NCBI GenBank assembly: GCA_900618425.1
Contig: UZAN01039482.1
Coordinates: 18,330 to 82,329, forward strand
Direction: 5' to 3'
From: Echinostoma caproni
Taxonomy: Eukaryota > Platyhelminthes > Trematoda > Plagiorchiida > Echinostomatidae
DNA: 64,000 bases
Below, in pieces: positions 11,766-25,098 of this stretch. The position numbers and the translations under genes were made by a program. Each line of letters begins with the position of its first letter. Within the stretch, counting starts at the first letter, position 1. The notes under the pieces are model-generated. The model was given only the letters and a program-made list of their open reading frames with translations, was not told the DNA's origin and did not search any database.

Positions 11766-14700
11766 ACCCCTCTGATTCAACTGTATGTGTTATGTTTTTA
11801 CGCCCGAATGAAGTAGTGCATCCAACTGATCCCTTAAATTTTTATCACATGAAAATTCAAATCCTCACTGATTCTTCAAAACCATATTCATATTGTTATT
11901 TGGTACATTGAAGTATTTGTTTTCAAATTGTGATTAGTTGATTAGCTTCGGCGGTTTTCAAACCTACGCATGGACGCCGCCTAAGCACCGATGCCGCGTA
12001 TGCTCTCACATTTCATCTATGATGACGGACCGATAGTACTGATCTTTCCACGTTCGAATCACTCATCTAACTTACAGAGGCGTATGATATTCATTAGTTG
12101 GCATGTAAGCTGACTACCTCGACAGATTTGCCTTGGAGTCCACCGAAGTCCACAAATGCAACCCGCAGGCATGGTTATTCGTTCAAATTTGTGTTTCGCG
12201 AAATGATGTATTATCGGATGGATTGGAAAATTTCAATATAAATACCAAAGTCATCCAAAATGTCCACCAAATTCAGTTTTTCGTGGTGAAGAATTTGGCT
12301 TTGACATGCTTCACAGGAGTAAGTTGAAGGAAAACAACAGATGATCACATTTTGGAAAAGAAAGCTTGTCGATTTATGCACCGTAAATTGCACACTAGAG
12401 CATTATATGTCCATAACCATTTTATTTAAACATTGCGAAACAACTTTTAGGACTTCTTTCTGGATTGTCCTTGTTTATCTGTGCCGTGCGCTGTACGATT
12501 TCTCTTAGGGAAAGTGGTTGAAAATTACGTGAGCATCAATTAGAACGAGTGATGGTAATGATAGAACGCTTTTGCAAACACTTTGACGTGACATAGTCTA
12601 ATTAAATACCTATTTGCGGATCAAAACGTAGATTGAAAAACTGTCCTCCTGAAACGTCCTTAAAAGCTTCCAGAGCCTTTATGAAAATGATGTTTTTCAA
12701 TTGCTGTCATGTATATGACAAGAATCACCCAACGGCAGGATATTATGCAGAACTTCGGCCTGCCCAGTGCTTGCGGGTTGAGTGAGACTATGTTTACAAT
12801 GTATGCACGTGCTAACAACATATTGCGAAACACTATAAAATCATGACCATAACTGTTGACAACTCATTCATTCCGGACAAACTATATGTGCTTGTAAAGA
12901 AGCTCGAAACCCTTTATCGCTGAGAGAGGATTTGCGGCACGCGATTTATGACGTTTACATATAATATAGTTCAAATTATTTGTACTTGTGAAGTAAACGC
13001 ATTTATTTAGAACAAAATTGTTTTATCTAAAAATGTTGGACTATTTGAAGAAAGACGTACTTACGGTACATTCTCACGGGTTTAGCAAAACATGTGATCC
13101 TTAAGATCATTTGCTCTAATTTTGTTGTTAAATAAGTGTATATTCAAATTGTTCGGATCTCGATTATTGCTATTATTTCTGACTGAGTGTACACGATTGT
13201 GCATGGTTAGTAGTTGTACAAACTGAAACTGAAAACTATTTCCCACCGCATAACGTAATGCCTGAAAAAGTAACCATGTCTGGACATCTAGGTTTTTAGA
13301 TTGCATAATGCTGTACGTGGGTTCAAATCTCGGCCATAGTTTTGATCGTTTAGTGCTTGAATAAATCAAAAGCACCGAAATATTTTGCACAAAAACTGCG
13401 CTGAATAATTTCAAAGATTATTGAAACTTAAATCAGTTATCGGGTTCATTTTACGGGTTCAATTCAGTTTGGATATTTTATATATTCCATGTACGTACAA
13501 TCCATATTAGGGATATTTCATCAGAATCCTTGATGATATGTGCAAGTGGATCTTCTGTGCTCCTTGAGCAGAATATAATAAAGCCAAGGATGGTATAAAT
13601 GTACAATAAAATCAACGCAATTGGTTACCAGATGTGCGATAACGGCAGATTATTCAAACGTATTTAATATGAATAAAAACTCAAATTGTGTACACACATT
13701 ATGGATTTATTGATATAATCCGAATAAATTTAAGGTCAAAGGTCCACCACAGTATCGAATATGAAACACGGTTGTAGCTCGGTAATACCCCTTTTGTTGA
13801 GAAAGAACATCAACAAAGAAAATATATGTCTCATACATCCTAGCATCGGTCTAAGTTTTTGGAGGATAATTTTACCATGAGAATGTTAAAATCCTTTGAG
13901 AAGTCCCTTGTAAGGCATCTATCTTTGTTCCCTAAGAACCTGAAGGCATTTTCCAAACGTTGACATGTAGACAGAGGTTGTACATAATAATAATAATCAT
14001 AATGTACATAGGTGTAAATAACATTCGTTTCAAAATGAGGGATTATTCATCGAATGCGAATCTCGAAGCAGTTCCCACATCTCCCGTAGAAAAAGAGAGA
14101 AGAATAGGGTATTATCAATGGAAGAACTGTATCCCTGAATGGCAAACTCCGTTTGAGCAGAAACCAATGGTAAAGGCTGTACAGACAGTCACAGTTATCT
14201 CCTGAACATTATATATTTCTGGAATAAAATGTCCCAATAATTCTAGGCCTCCTTCCGTTAAATCAAAGTAGTATGGAAGACCAGCAAGCACCTTGTATAA
14301 AAATACGATATTTGCTTGTATGAGCCATATGTTTATATAGCTCAACACCACCCTCATTCTTCAAGGGTCCAACTGTGCATTAATACAACATCATGCTCAT
14401 TCCGTCACTCTAGTTATGTTTTGTTCATAATCATCATGCATCTTCTGAAAAAGGTAACGGTCCAACGCTTCAGGCGTTTTAGATTGCCTCTTCCTAGTAA
14501 TTGTTATCAAGATGAATGTAGATACTGAACACCAATGAGGCGGTAGTACACAATTAAAAACTTACTTGAACAATTATCAATGTGTTCCGTCCGTCATAAC
14601 GACGGTTTACTTTAAAAGGGGCATTGTGAACATGTGCCTTGATAAAAAGAAAGACATTCGGAAGAATATGTATCACACCTCATGCTATATATGTAACACC

Positions 14701-15112
14701 TGTCCTGATCTAAACATTCAGTCATAAGTACCATATGTGACTGAGTTCAGTCCACTATTCTAAAGTTAGAACAATATCTCTTATTCTGAACTCACTCATT
14801 GATTATATGAAAGCTTAGCGGAGCAAAGTGTATGATAATGTCGTTTTCTAAAAAATTAAGTTGTTTGCATATGAATACTGTGGGAAATATATTCATAAAC
14901 CGTACGTAGTGAGAGGTAAAAATAATGCTGGGATTACCTGAGAAGTTTATACGAAACGCTCCTGATTCTGTTCTAAACTGTCTCATTTTTCCAATTGAAG
15001 GAAAGATTTATTTTTTAAACTCATTAAGGTACATAATATTGATGGAGGGCTTGATTCGGATATGTACTGAATGTCGTTGTGTAAAGAATAAAAACTAATA
15101 GAAATTTGCTGT
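11766..15112. other. Intergenic or intronic; two weak exon candidates
   Basis: Two exon-like stretches on the plus strand. One is 12126-12318, between CTCGACAG and GTAAGT (contains NPQAWLFVQICVSRNDVLS). The other is the frame ending at 14205 (contains SPVEKERRIGYYQWKNCIPE), with AATAAA at 14222-14227. Neither belongs to a recognised family. A short TAA microsatellite lies near 13986. A lone box-B-like GTTCAAATC at 13321 has no matching box A. Confidence 0.4.
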
Positions 15113-15178
15113 TTAAATAAATAGATATAATATATGAATAAAATATATATAATATAGATATAATAAATAAATAAAATG
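15113..15178. repeat. AT-rich simple sequence (AATA/TATA units)
   Basis: About 65 bases made almost only of A and T in short AATA, TATAA and ATAA units. Confidence 0.8.
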
Positions 15179-18100
15179 AACTACATCAGCAAGATTGACA
15201 ACATCAAGTTCATTCAGTTCAATCATAGACGGATGACTCAAGAAAATTCGACTTCTGCTTTGCATATTGAAAGAAGAGACGGACCTGTCTATCATAGGAT
15301 TATCATGTGTGTACCACAAGTATTCTAACTGATAACAAGCAGATGGAATGGTATACAGTTAAACGGATTTTGACATTTATTGAGATTTATTTACTTCACT
15401 TAGGTCAAAGAACATTTAACAGACAGTTTGAGTCCTAATGCCATTTGCATTCAAGTGCCTTCTGTTAGCATTCGAGGCGACATCAGCAGACCAAAAACAT
15501 GCAGCGTCTGTCGGAAATTAATAATCTGGGTTTAACCTAGCAACAGAAAAGAAATGCGGCATCAAGCACTGCAATAATTGAGAGATCAAAATGAATGCAT
15601 TTTTTGGGCTGGTTATTTGTCGAATGAGTACATATTTCTTGTCAGTTTAACCCCATTCTATGCACTGTTAAATACTGAAATGTACCTGAAATGTAAGTGT
15701 AAGCTTACACAAGTTACAGAAATACAGATACAAAATAAAACTAACAGTACTAGACTTACTTCAATTTCAATAACGCGCTTTTTCAGGAAATTAAAAGAAC
15801 CTTTTCCCGAGAAACACTTGAATAAAGAACACAGCAGCAGAGTGTTGTACAATTTATTTCCGGAAAAGTTTCGCTGTATCTCTTCGGGTGCATGATACAG
15901 TCAGTGAAAATAAATATGAAGTAACATTTAACGCGGGTGAGCTGTTGTTATTATTTTTCTGCATCGTTTTTACCATGGAAGTGCTAGAGTTACAAATAAC
16001 TTATTCAGCTTGCACAGTTCAGGCTTCCATCGCTTTATGGCGATGCCTCTGCCAACTTGAGCAAACGAGAGTTTGGCGTGATGGGGACACTCTTAAATGC
16101 CATATTCCTTTAATGCCCAATCTCTAACAAGTGACGAGCGATGACGCGGGTGTGCGGATTTGGATTGACCTTGAAGAAAAACAGCGAAATTGTTCCGGAA
16201 ATCATTTGTGAAGCACTGTGCTGTCATGTTCTTTATACAAATATGCAATCAGTGAAATGAATCCACCAATAGATGGAGATCGTACCATTTATGCTTGGTT
16301 TAACAAATAAGATTGACATATTTCGTAGTTATAATTCACCAATATTTTGCATAGTAGCTCTTTTAAATATCTCATTTGCAAAAGGAAACTCAGGGAGCAA
16401 AATGAGAGGAAGTTTCAAGCCCAATTCATATGGGTCGTTCTCTTACGTTTAGCACCCTCGATTTCAGACGGATGAATATTTGTGACTGAGAATTTTAGTC
16501 GGCGTTTCAATACATTGCATAATTTACCTAAATGCAGTCATTTTGGGTGACTCTAAAAGTAAAAATAAAATCCTTTTGTGCGTCGTCAATGCAAATATAT
16601 AGTGTAAAATTCTCGAGTGCCAATCCAGGCATTATTCAGAGTGATAATGATCCAACATCGTAAAAACGGTATGAGGGAAAGTTTTGGGAATTCTAAAGGA
16701 CTCGCGTAATTCAGTTCAATGATCTGCCTAAATAAATAATGTTACAAAACTAGAAAGAAATAACCAACATCAAGGATAAACCATGTATTATGATTAGCCT
16801 GTTCAAAGGCCGTTTTCGATTGATTTGTGATTCAAAAATTTATTCTTATGCCATTTATATTTTCTTGCATTTAAAACAACTGTCGGACAAACCGATGTCT
16901 GGCGACCTCCGCGTAACCATTTATCGACCAGGTCCGTAATCCATTTTGATGGTGGATTTGATAATGAGGTAACTGGTTAGTTTATACTGTTGGTATTTAC
17001 TTTTTTCTATATATTTTAATCTCAAGATGACTGTAAGTTCATACTATCCGTGTCAGGTGTGTGTTAAACTCATCTCATTTTGGGGAGTAACAGATACGGA
17101 CACGAATATGATGAACTCCCAGATTTTTAACTCCTAAAGCCATTAGTACCTCATGGACATTGTGTAAGTTTAGAGTAAACCTGTAACTTTCATAGACCGG
17201 TTCAAACAAGAGGGGAAATTATACTAGTTTACCTCATCCCCAAAGCGGAAGACCGGCTTTGCCTGCGGTGTTATGGGGATGAACTTCATTACTTGATTGC
17301 CAGTATTTGTACAGTGCTATATTAAAACAAAACAGTTCATCGTTAACAACGCCTAGGGCCTTGGATAGACTCATATGCATGTGAGACCTCTGCCTGAGCC
17401 TTCACAAAACACACGCTTTATCGTTTTTCCTCAAGGCTTACTTTACCGCTGTAACCGTTTGACTGTTTTCGCTCATTAGATTCATCTGAAAGCTCTTCGT
17501 CGATCCTTTTCTGAAACACGAATAACTAACGCAGCTCATACATTCATCTGATGGATGTAAATGAATTTGGTTGAACACCTGATGTGTCAATGAGTTTGAA
17601 TGACACGTTTAATTCCTGTTATATTCTTAGATTTTGCGCATCTTTAAATTCAAAGTTTTTAGCTTAAGTGCTTTTGACGTTTACAAAAACATTCTGAAAT
17701 TGATGATATCCACCGCTTTTTGTTTCTATCCTTTATTCATACGGCAGCCGCAAATATAAATTAAATAGATGAACGGACTAAACTGATTGAGGGAAAATTA
17801 GAAAATTCATTGAACAGAGTTATGATCTCGGAATGTTGCAATTCATTTGGACGGTTGCTGTTTAAGAAATCCTTACATTTTACTCACAATTTCTGCGAAC
17901 TATAAAATGGAACCGTCACTTAGCATTTTAGTACCAGTGGCTTTTGTTCCATAACCAAATACTTCCCTGTGCGCAAAGTGATATTTTTGTGATACGGCTT
18001 TTCTGAGCAATTAAATTGCTGTATACTTGTATCATTTCAAGCACTAATCCATTTCATTCCATTTTTCATACCACATTCAATGGTAAAATAAATGAACTCC

Positions 18101-21100
18101 GTTTTGAAGAGTTCACTGTCGCTGTATTTTCCCGCCCTGTGCATTTTCGGCCCCATATCCACCTTTCACCGCCACCCACTCTTGCTTGTGGGCAGGGCGA
18201 CCATATTTGTCCACAACACTACACTTTTCAATGGTAATTTGTATTTGGGTACTTGAATTTCATAAGGGTAAGTTGTCTGCAATAGGACGCAAACAGATTT
18301 GGCTCGTAACTATAGAACATACTTTTTCCAGTGCCCACTACCATATTATATGCATAGGCAACAAAATATGGGCTACAGTATGCACACATGAATTGACTTA
18401 AACTGAGTAACTCAGCTTTCACTCTATGTGACTTTGACATCTGATTCGTTGGCTCCCCCTATAACCGATCGGGTTCTGTAAATATACAAGTGAGGGTCAC
18501 CCAAACTAAATCCCTGTTGTGTTTTAGATTCATCGGCTTCGGCGTTTCTCTGATCGAGCCTTATACATTTTCAGCCTCATTGCTCGGCACATTCGTCTGA
18601 CGCTCACAGTCATTAATTGGAACCGTATTCCTGTTCTTTGCATGAGTTTAGCGGGCAAGAGTTTCATTCAGGCGTCAAATTGTGTTAGGAAGTTATTCAT
18701 CAACTACTGAAAATGAAAATGCGAGTCATTTCTTGTGAACTCAGATTCACCAGTGTTTTTTTGGTTATTATTTTTATCATAACGTTTCGCAAATGACATA
18801 TTGAGCGAAATGCGTTGTATTATTATCACTTCCCTGCAGATTGAAGCCGAATGAGAATATTTCTTCCAGTTCTATTTGTAATTTATCATTATAACAGCTT
18901 ACGTTATATCACTTTTGTGATAATTATTTGTTCTATTCCATGAATTATCAAGTATAATATTCCAGTCTTCTCTTCGATGTGCCACAACCAGTTAATTATT
19001 GGTTAAAGTGGGTTTTGACATGTAGATTGTCCCAAAGCGATATCACATTGAAAAAATTAAGGTGCTCAACGCGATTTGGTTTTGAAGCTCTTAGTATATA
19101 AATCGGTCTTAATGAATCCTTGCATTTTCGTCCATCGTGAAAAAATACAAAAGGTTTGTCAAAGCATGGACTATACGGTACATGACTTACCAACCATTGA
19201 ATGTAGATGCAACCATTCGAATCTCATTTGGAGCGTATCCTTAATTTGACGCGTTACGTAATTTGTTATTTCGCCTTCCCCTCCGTTTACGTATACTGAT
19301 TATTGATAGAGCAATATTACGTGCCAAAATGTGCCTAAAAGTTCGTTTAATACCGACTGATAGGTCTAACTAGTTTGCTTCAGACCAATGCTGCAACCTA
19401 AAGCGATGATGAACAGTCGCGCCGTATGCAAAATGAAGCATCTTACTTCGGTTGATAAACAGTGCTCTCGAAAACTGCACTAAAATTGCAGGTACTATTT
19501 ATACGAGCGCTTGGTGTTTGCCCAATTTTTCAATCAATTAGGTTCTTCAGTGAGCGACGTTATCCGATAAAAGAAGCACGTTGTCCCCTACAGATGCATT
19601 TCTCGAGACGGAGATACAGACCGTTCGGTGCAACATGTGGTGGAATGCACGTTTGTACAACGCACTCGACCAAGTGNTTTCCCGATCAGAAATTGCAGAT
19701 AACCTAGTAATAACAAATAACCATGAATTCCAAAGGAATCTTTCAAACGCATGTTTAAAGTGTCTTTATATACGAATTCATTGTTTCATTGTATATTAAG
19801 AGTATTTGGAAAACGACCACAAAGTTCATCCAGTTCACACCAGTTTGTCCAGTATTATATTGTTTATATAACTGAGGATGAAAACACTTGGTTTTAAACA
19901 TTTTTCTCATTAATTCTGTAAAGTCGTCTCCTAGATTTCCCTGTATGACGCAGTTGTTAATATACTAGATCCTTCGGCAAGTTACACTATGTGCAACAGT
20001 GGCTCAAAATCTAAAATTACCGTTTTATTTATTCACTTCAAACGTTCGTTCAGATGTTTTTCCAGCACGAAAAGGGGTTAGGTAGTACGGAGGTGGTGTG
20101 TGAAACCAAAGTAAGACAAACATATACCCGTGCTTTCTATACACAAATGTGGTTTTGAGCGCGATATATTAACCGCAAAGTTTGCCAAAAGACACAAAAG
20201 AATTTATTAGAATAGGTTTTGTCACAAATTGCGGAGGGTTCCTAGGTGGCTGGTTGCTATGAAGGTTACTTGGTTTTATAAATCTCCAGATGAATGGAAA
20301 ACTATAATTTATTTTTAAAAAATGTAATTCATAAGAAAGTGTTTTGCTTCATAGCGAAATGACAAATAATTTGGAATCAAAAAATTAGCAAAGCCTCCCA
20401 GATGTTAGTTCAAATTCAGCTTATTGATGGTACACAGTAAATGCGAATGGGAAACGATCAGTTAATGGATTTCATTATTGCTTGATTATTCACTTCATTG
20501 ACGCTAATATTTGAGAGGTAATTGATGTTCATCGTAGAAAACTGAGCGAGGTGCTCAAAACGAAAATTATTCGCTGACTAACGGTGGTTACTTATGGCGA
20601 CAAATGTGATTGAAGGCAAATTAACCTTCACACACTTAGGTGCCTCTGGACAAAGATAGTTTAGCAAAACACCCTTTTTTATGACTTGATGAATGTTATT
20701 GATCGATTCCAGATTGTCTTACGACGTATGGTCATAACGTTTGATCAGGATACTTTGTTTGGCAGTTGACAAAGTCTGNNNNCCATATTTGATCCACATT
20801 GACGTGCGATCATCGACCGTATTGCTCGACCATTATAGTTTCAGCTGGCAACCCCGAGGTATAGGTATCGATTTCCAAAGTGAACCAAACAGAGCATGTA
20901 ATTTCAAATAATTTATAAAGAAATAATGCATTTTTTTCATACTTGAAGCTTAAGTTAATATCCTTCTGCAAACTTGGACGTACCTAAACCCTAATTACGG
21001 TTTGCTGACCCAGACAGTCAATGGTCCACCATGCGGAAGGATCAATACGTTTTAAACTGTTTGAGATGTGAAATGAACGTTCAGCTCTCCCATATTCGAA

Positions 21101-23918
21101 GCAATTACTTATTTTCTTCTAAAAGCGGCCCTTCTAAGACATAGATATGTTACTTCACCACTCAGGGAATGTGGGCTAGGTTCTACCGAGAGAGCACCCA
21201 TCGTTCATAAACAGTTTTGTTTGGGCATCATGGATTAAACTTAAAGCAAATTTCTCTAAAAGGACATATTCCAAATTCCAAAATTCATCTGCTACCTTGA
21301 AGAAGAATATGCCTAATATCTGGTTGAGACCAATATTGTTAAGCAATCATTCATTGAATTCTGCGTCTTTCCCTGCACTAACATTCATGACACTATACAC
21401 ATAAAGCACTTCTTAGAAGAATATAAATAGGCTGAAAACAACTTCAATGTCTATGAATGCATTCTTATTTCTTAATTTATTCTGATTAACGTAGTCGACA
21501 AAATCAAACTTAAATGGAGCCTTAATTACCATAGAGTTCCTTTTAACTTTTAGAATGTGCCCAGCATTCTAGCACAAAATGTCCCTTCTGTTTACATTTC
21601 ATTCCTTGTTTCCAGGAAGAAAACCCTGTATCGGAACGTTCTTGCAAATATTTTGTTGCTTCACTCGAAACCCACTGTACTTTTGTACACATCGCCTTTA
21701 CACGTAGATTTCAAAGCTGATCTCTTGTTTTCATTCGGGTTTTTCTATGCTTAGGTTTTAATTCACTCCTTCAATCTGTGTTAGCAGAAATCCTTGCACT
21801 CTGGTGGGAAATTGTTCACCAGAAAATATGAACGGTTTTACGTGAGTGCTGTGTCAAACAAACTCTTATTCAATCAACTCAAAATCTGAAGCAATGATGA
21901 TTGTAAAAAAACTGAAAGCTGAACTGAAGCCTAATGTTCATTGGAAAAATTCAAGCATTGCCTGTCCACGAGAGACTTACGAGACTAAGCTTTGTGCTTC
22001 AATATTATTCCCAAAGTTTGTAACGTTTCATTTTATTGATGCACAATGAACAAATTAATTTTTGCAATGTGATTTTTGGGCTGTCAATGCAGATTATTGT
22101 CACTTTTTGTTAAAAATCGTTTCTATTCTATGGTTTGCAACACAGCAGAGACCAGGTGGAGTCACGACTGCGGACGGGATGGATGAAGGGCCAGTTTTTG
22201 TCGCCCAAAATGCACAAAAGTCAGACACCAACAATGTGGATAGGTGGAAGAGCGGAATAAAACAGTGGACAGTTAGGCAGTGTTTTGGATAAAATAAACC
22301 CGTCACCAGAACTCCCGTGCACGTTTGAGGAAGGGATGGAAGTCCGCGAATATATTTGGGCTTTTCGGCCACGTGAGCAAACACCGAGGATTCTATGAAG
22401 CTGTCACAGCGGGAAGAACGAACACGTAGAACGGAGTTGAGTATGGATAACTCTGTTGAAATCACACACTTTTACCTACTCTTTCTACTCACATACTCGA
22501 CCCTGAGGTTACAAATTACATAGATATCAAAAGGTTATCTATTCTCGACGAACCTGAGGTTTGGCTAACAATAAAGGAATAATATGAGATGTAGTTGACA
22601 TTTTTTCGATAAAACAGATCAAATTTAAATAATTGTTAAAGTCAGTTTTGAATCAAGTGCGAACGATCATATTTGAATTCGAATAAATTGATGAAAATCG
22701 TTGTGAATTTTCACCAACATTTTACTGAGGGGAAAAATACGAAATATTTTGAATTTCGTTCGAATGTGAATTCCAGTTATATAAGTTTTCTTTAAAATAA
22801 CTTCACGTTTCCTAAGTTTCAGTCATTTAAAGAATGAACTTCTTTTAAAATGATCATTTTCATGGCCATCATGCAATGAAAGATATATTTTTCTGCATCA
22901 GCTTCGAAGATGTTGTAAAGTATCTTAGGAAATTCAATCCCTGTACTTTCGAAAGTAACCGCTTTTGCCTATGCTCTCTTTCTCACACATTCATTTGGTG
23001 TGCAACCTAAAATGAAATGAAATTGTGTCACTTGCAAGCAAACCTAGAAACTGATATTTGTCTTTGTTGTTTTGAATGTTACCCACGTCATTTTGTTTCA
23101 AATGAAGCAGATACATGCCCGAATTGCAAAACTGGGAATAATATAATCTACTTTGTTCAGGAATGGATATACGGAACGTTTCCGTTCGTCCTACAAACGT
23201 TTCTATTATGAAATATCCCCGCATATTTAAGAAACAGTCAGGCCTGCATTTACTGCAACCTTGATTAAACAGAGAGTACTGAGAAACTCATGTATTGAAC
23301 TCATCAGACAACATTTCATCCAGAATGAGTGGATTCAAGACTGAGCAAACACAAAATCGTTCCAAAATGTTTGCGAATCCCACAGGAAGTTACCTCATTC
23401 ATTTCATTGGAAATGTCATTCGCCAGAAAGTGTCAATACTGTTTTAACTGAATGCTGCCTAATATGCGGGTCACGTTTGCAATCCACACAAAAGCATCGG
23501 TAAAGTTAATAGCTTGGTTGAAGATTTATTCATCTTGTTTCATTCAGATTACTGGCTTTTTCCACCATCTTATAGTGCTTTGATATAATTTCAACAATGC
23601 AAGATACTGATTTTACCGAAGTAGCTGTCGGTCTGTGTGAATAACAAGTACTGTCGGTCTCAGTGTTTTGCAATAATAGTCAGATTTGCAAAAGCTGATT
23701 TTAATCCCACTTCCATTGCATGTGTCTGCCGTTTGGGTTTATATCTCGCAAACAACTACAATTCCTTATAAGCTGCCGTGAGGTTGCATTCGAAATGTAA
23801 TCCGAACTTTAAAAATCATTTGGTTAATCTGACCCGATTCGTTTCGTCGATTGCACTTTTCCTGCTTTGTCCACTGTTAATGCTCACCCGATATTACTTT
23901 TTGTATTTTTCATTCATT
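15179..23918. other. Intergenic or intronic, no gene recognised
   Basis: Mostly AT-rich with chance-length frames. Points noted: a strong acceptor TTTTTCAG at 15786 followed by an open stretch to a stop at 15893-15895 and AATAAA at 15909; a 9-bp hairpin at 17234-17242 with 17274-17282; a donor GG|GTAAGT near 18267 after about 57 open codons; single or short N runs at 19677 and 20779-20782; a cysteine-patterned frame at 23017-23211. No protein family was identified. Confidence 0.45.
20779..20782. other. Assembly gap, 4 N
   Basis: Four undetermined bases. The same size of run recurs at 38380-38383, suggesting a placeholder rather than a measured gap. Confidence 0.95.
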
Positions 23919-24109
23919 GGGCGGTGGTGGCCTGGTGGTAACGTCACCACATTATCACCCCGGGGATGCGTGTTCAAAACCCGCCACCACTGCCCGACGT
24001 TCACCATTATGTGTTGAATGACAGCTCTCTGATTGGCCGCTTCGCGCTGCCCTCATCCTCAAAATTGCATATTCAGCAGAGGGAAGTAAAATAAAAATAA
24101 AACGAAAAG
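23919..24109 (+). mobile_element. tRNA-derived SINE, copy 2
   Basis: Starts GGGCGGTGGTGGCC, with box A TGGCCTGGTGG (23928-23938; one base off TRGYNNANNGG) and a perfect box B GTTCAAAAC (23972-23980). A tail with several AATAAAA units follows at about 24085-24109. It matches copy 1 (9068-9258, minus) in the head and in the body after box B. The two copies differ at many sites, so neither is a very recent insertion. Confidence 0.72.
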
Positions 24110-24816
24110 ATGGGCGCTTATCTGGGTGCCCACAGCGCTCAGCTGCAGGCATTGCGTAAAACTCTTTCTGGCATTTGAAAAAGGATACATCTGGAAAAAA
24201 TGAAACCAATCTTCTTTCACAAGACAGCATTTCCACCAGAACATCTTGTCAAGTTTCACTTGGGGCTAAAAAGTATATTTTTCCCTTTAATTTCAAAACG
24301 ATTTGAAGTACACAGATTAACAATTCGTCTTGGCAGTCTGAGGAAACAATCACCACTACTATACGTGAAACGTGGACAAATATTCAATTTTCATTCTTTC
24401 TTTTGCAGAAAACGTTGAGAAACTTTGAAAAGGTTCCTCATGAATTTCCTCTGAAATGTCCTATTTTGTAGAATTTATTTGTAAAATACCAATAGAAAAC
24501 AAAGATTTCTATCTTTTATTCGTCAGTTTCTTTAAGAATAATCAGCCGAGCTTGATAATGCTTTGTACTTTGTAAATGCTATATTTCCAGTAATATTTGA
24601 ACTAACGTCAAAATATTGCATTTAAAACAATACAATCATTATCTAGGCTTTCAAGTACTGTTCCAATAGCAAATGCATATTCCTTTATGTTGTTTGACAA
24701 GTGTAATGACGGATACATCTGAATTCATTGAGAGACTGATTGTCAGTATTCTGGGATGGGGCTTGTATCGAAACAGTTTTTGTATAATATAATTATTTCT
24801 ATTACGCATCTTTTAG
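24110..24816. other. Non-coding, possible intron
   Basis: No exon recognised with confidence. An acceptor (CTTTCTTTTGCAG) ends at about 24409, followed by only some 20 open codons. If the exon at 24817 is real, this is probably its upstream intron. Confidence 0.4.
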
Positions 24817-25019
24817 AGGTATTCCACCCTAAATTCAAGGTTTCCTTTTCTGTTGAAGATTCAGTGAATGACTCTGTAAATGTTCGTTCTCAGCAAAGGA
24901 AATTCTCGCACGGTAAAATTTCTGCTCAAATGTCCCGAAAAGTATACGACAGTTCAAATCTGAGGGAGTTCGATTTGAACTCTCGCGCTTATCACGGCAA
25001 GCGGAAACAGAAGAATTAG
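24817..25019 (+). CDS. Candidate terminal exon, basic C-terminus
   Basis: A pyrimidine-rich acceptor (ATTACGCATCTTTTAG) is followed by 67 open codons ending in TAG, with mixed, coding-like codon use. The product is hydrophilic, contains FSVEDSVNDSVNVRSQQRKF and ends HGKRKQKN, a basic tail. AATAAA lies 74 bases after the stop (25093-25098), followed by GT-rich sequence, which is the arrangement expected at a gene end. No family recognised and no upstream exon could be linked. The chance of AATAAA falling this close to a random stop is several percent, so this stays a candidate. Confidence 0.35.
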
Positions 25020-25092
25020 AAATTCAAATGGTAGATGTTTTCGAACGGTAAATCTCTGACTGCCCTAAGTGGTTGGACGAAGTGTTACTCGT

Positions 25093-25098
25093 AATAAA
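25093..25098 (+). terminator. Poly(A) signal AATAAA for the candidate exon
   Basis: Canonical hexamer downstream of the stop at 25019, with a GT-rich stretch (GTTGTGTTTG) about 15 bases further on. Confidence 0.35.

Noticed and set aside
13321..13329. Box-B-like GTTCAAATC as a further SINE (similar lone boxes near 12053 and 48346)
   Set aside because: No matching box A at tRNA-like spacing, and no similarity to the other SINE copies was seen.
15693..15786. A 94-base intron joining the frame at 15578 to the exon at 15787
   Set aside because: Splicing GTAAGT to TTTTTCAG here creates an immediate TGA in the upstream long frame, and the alternative phase has a stop just before the donor.
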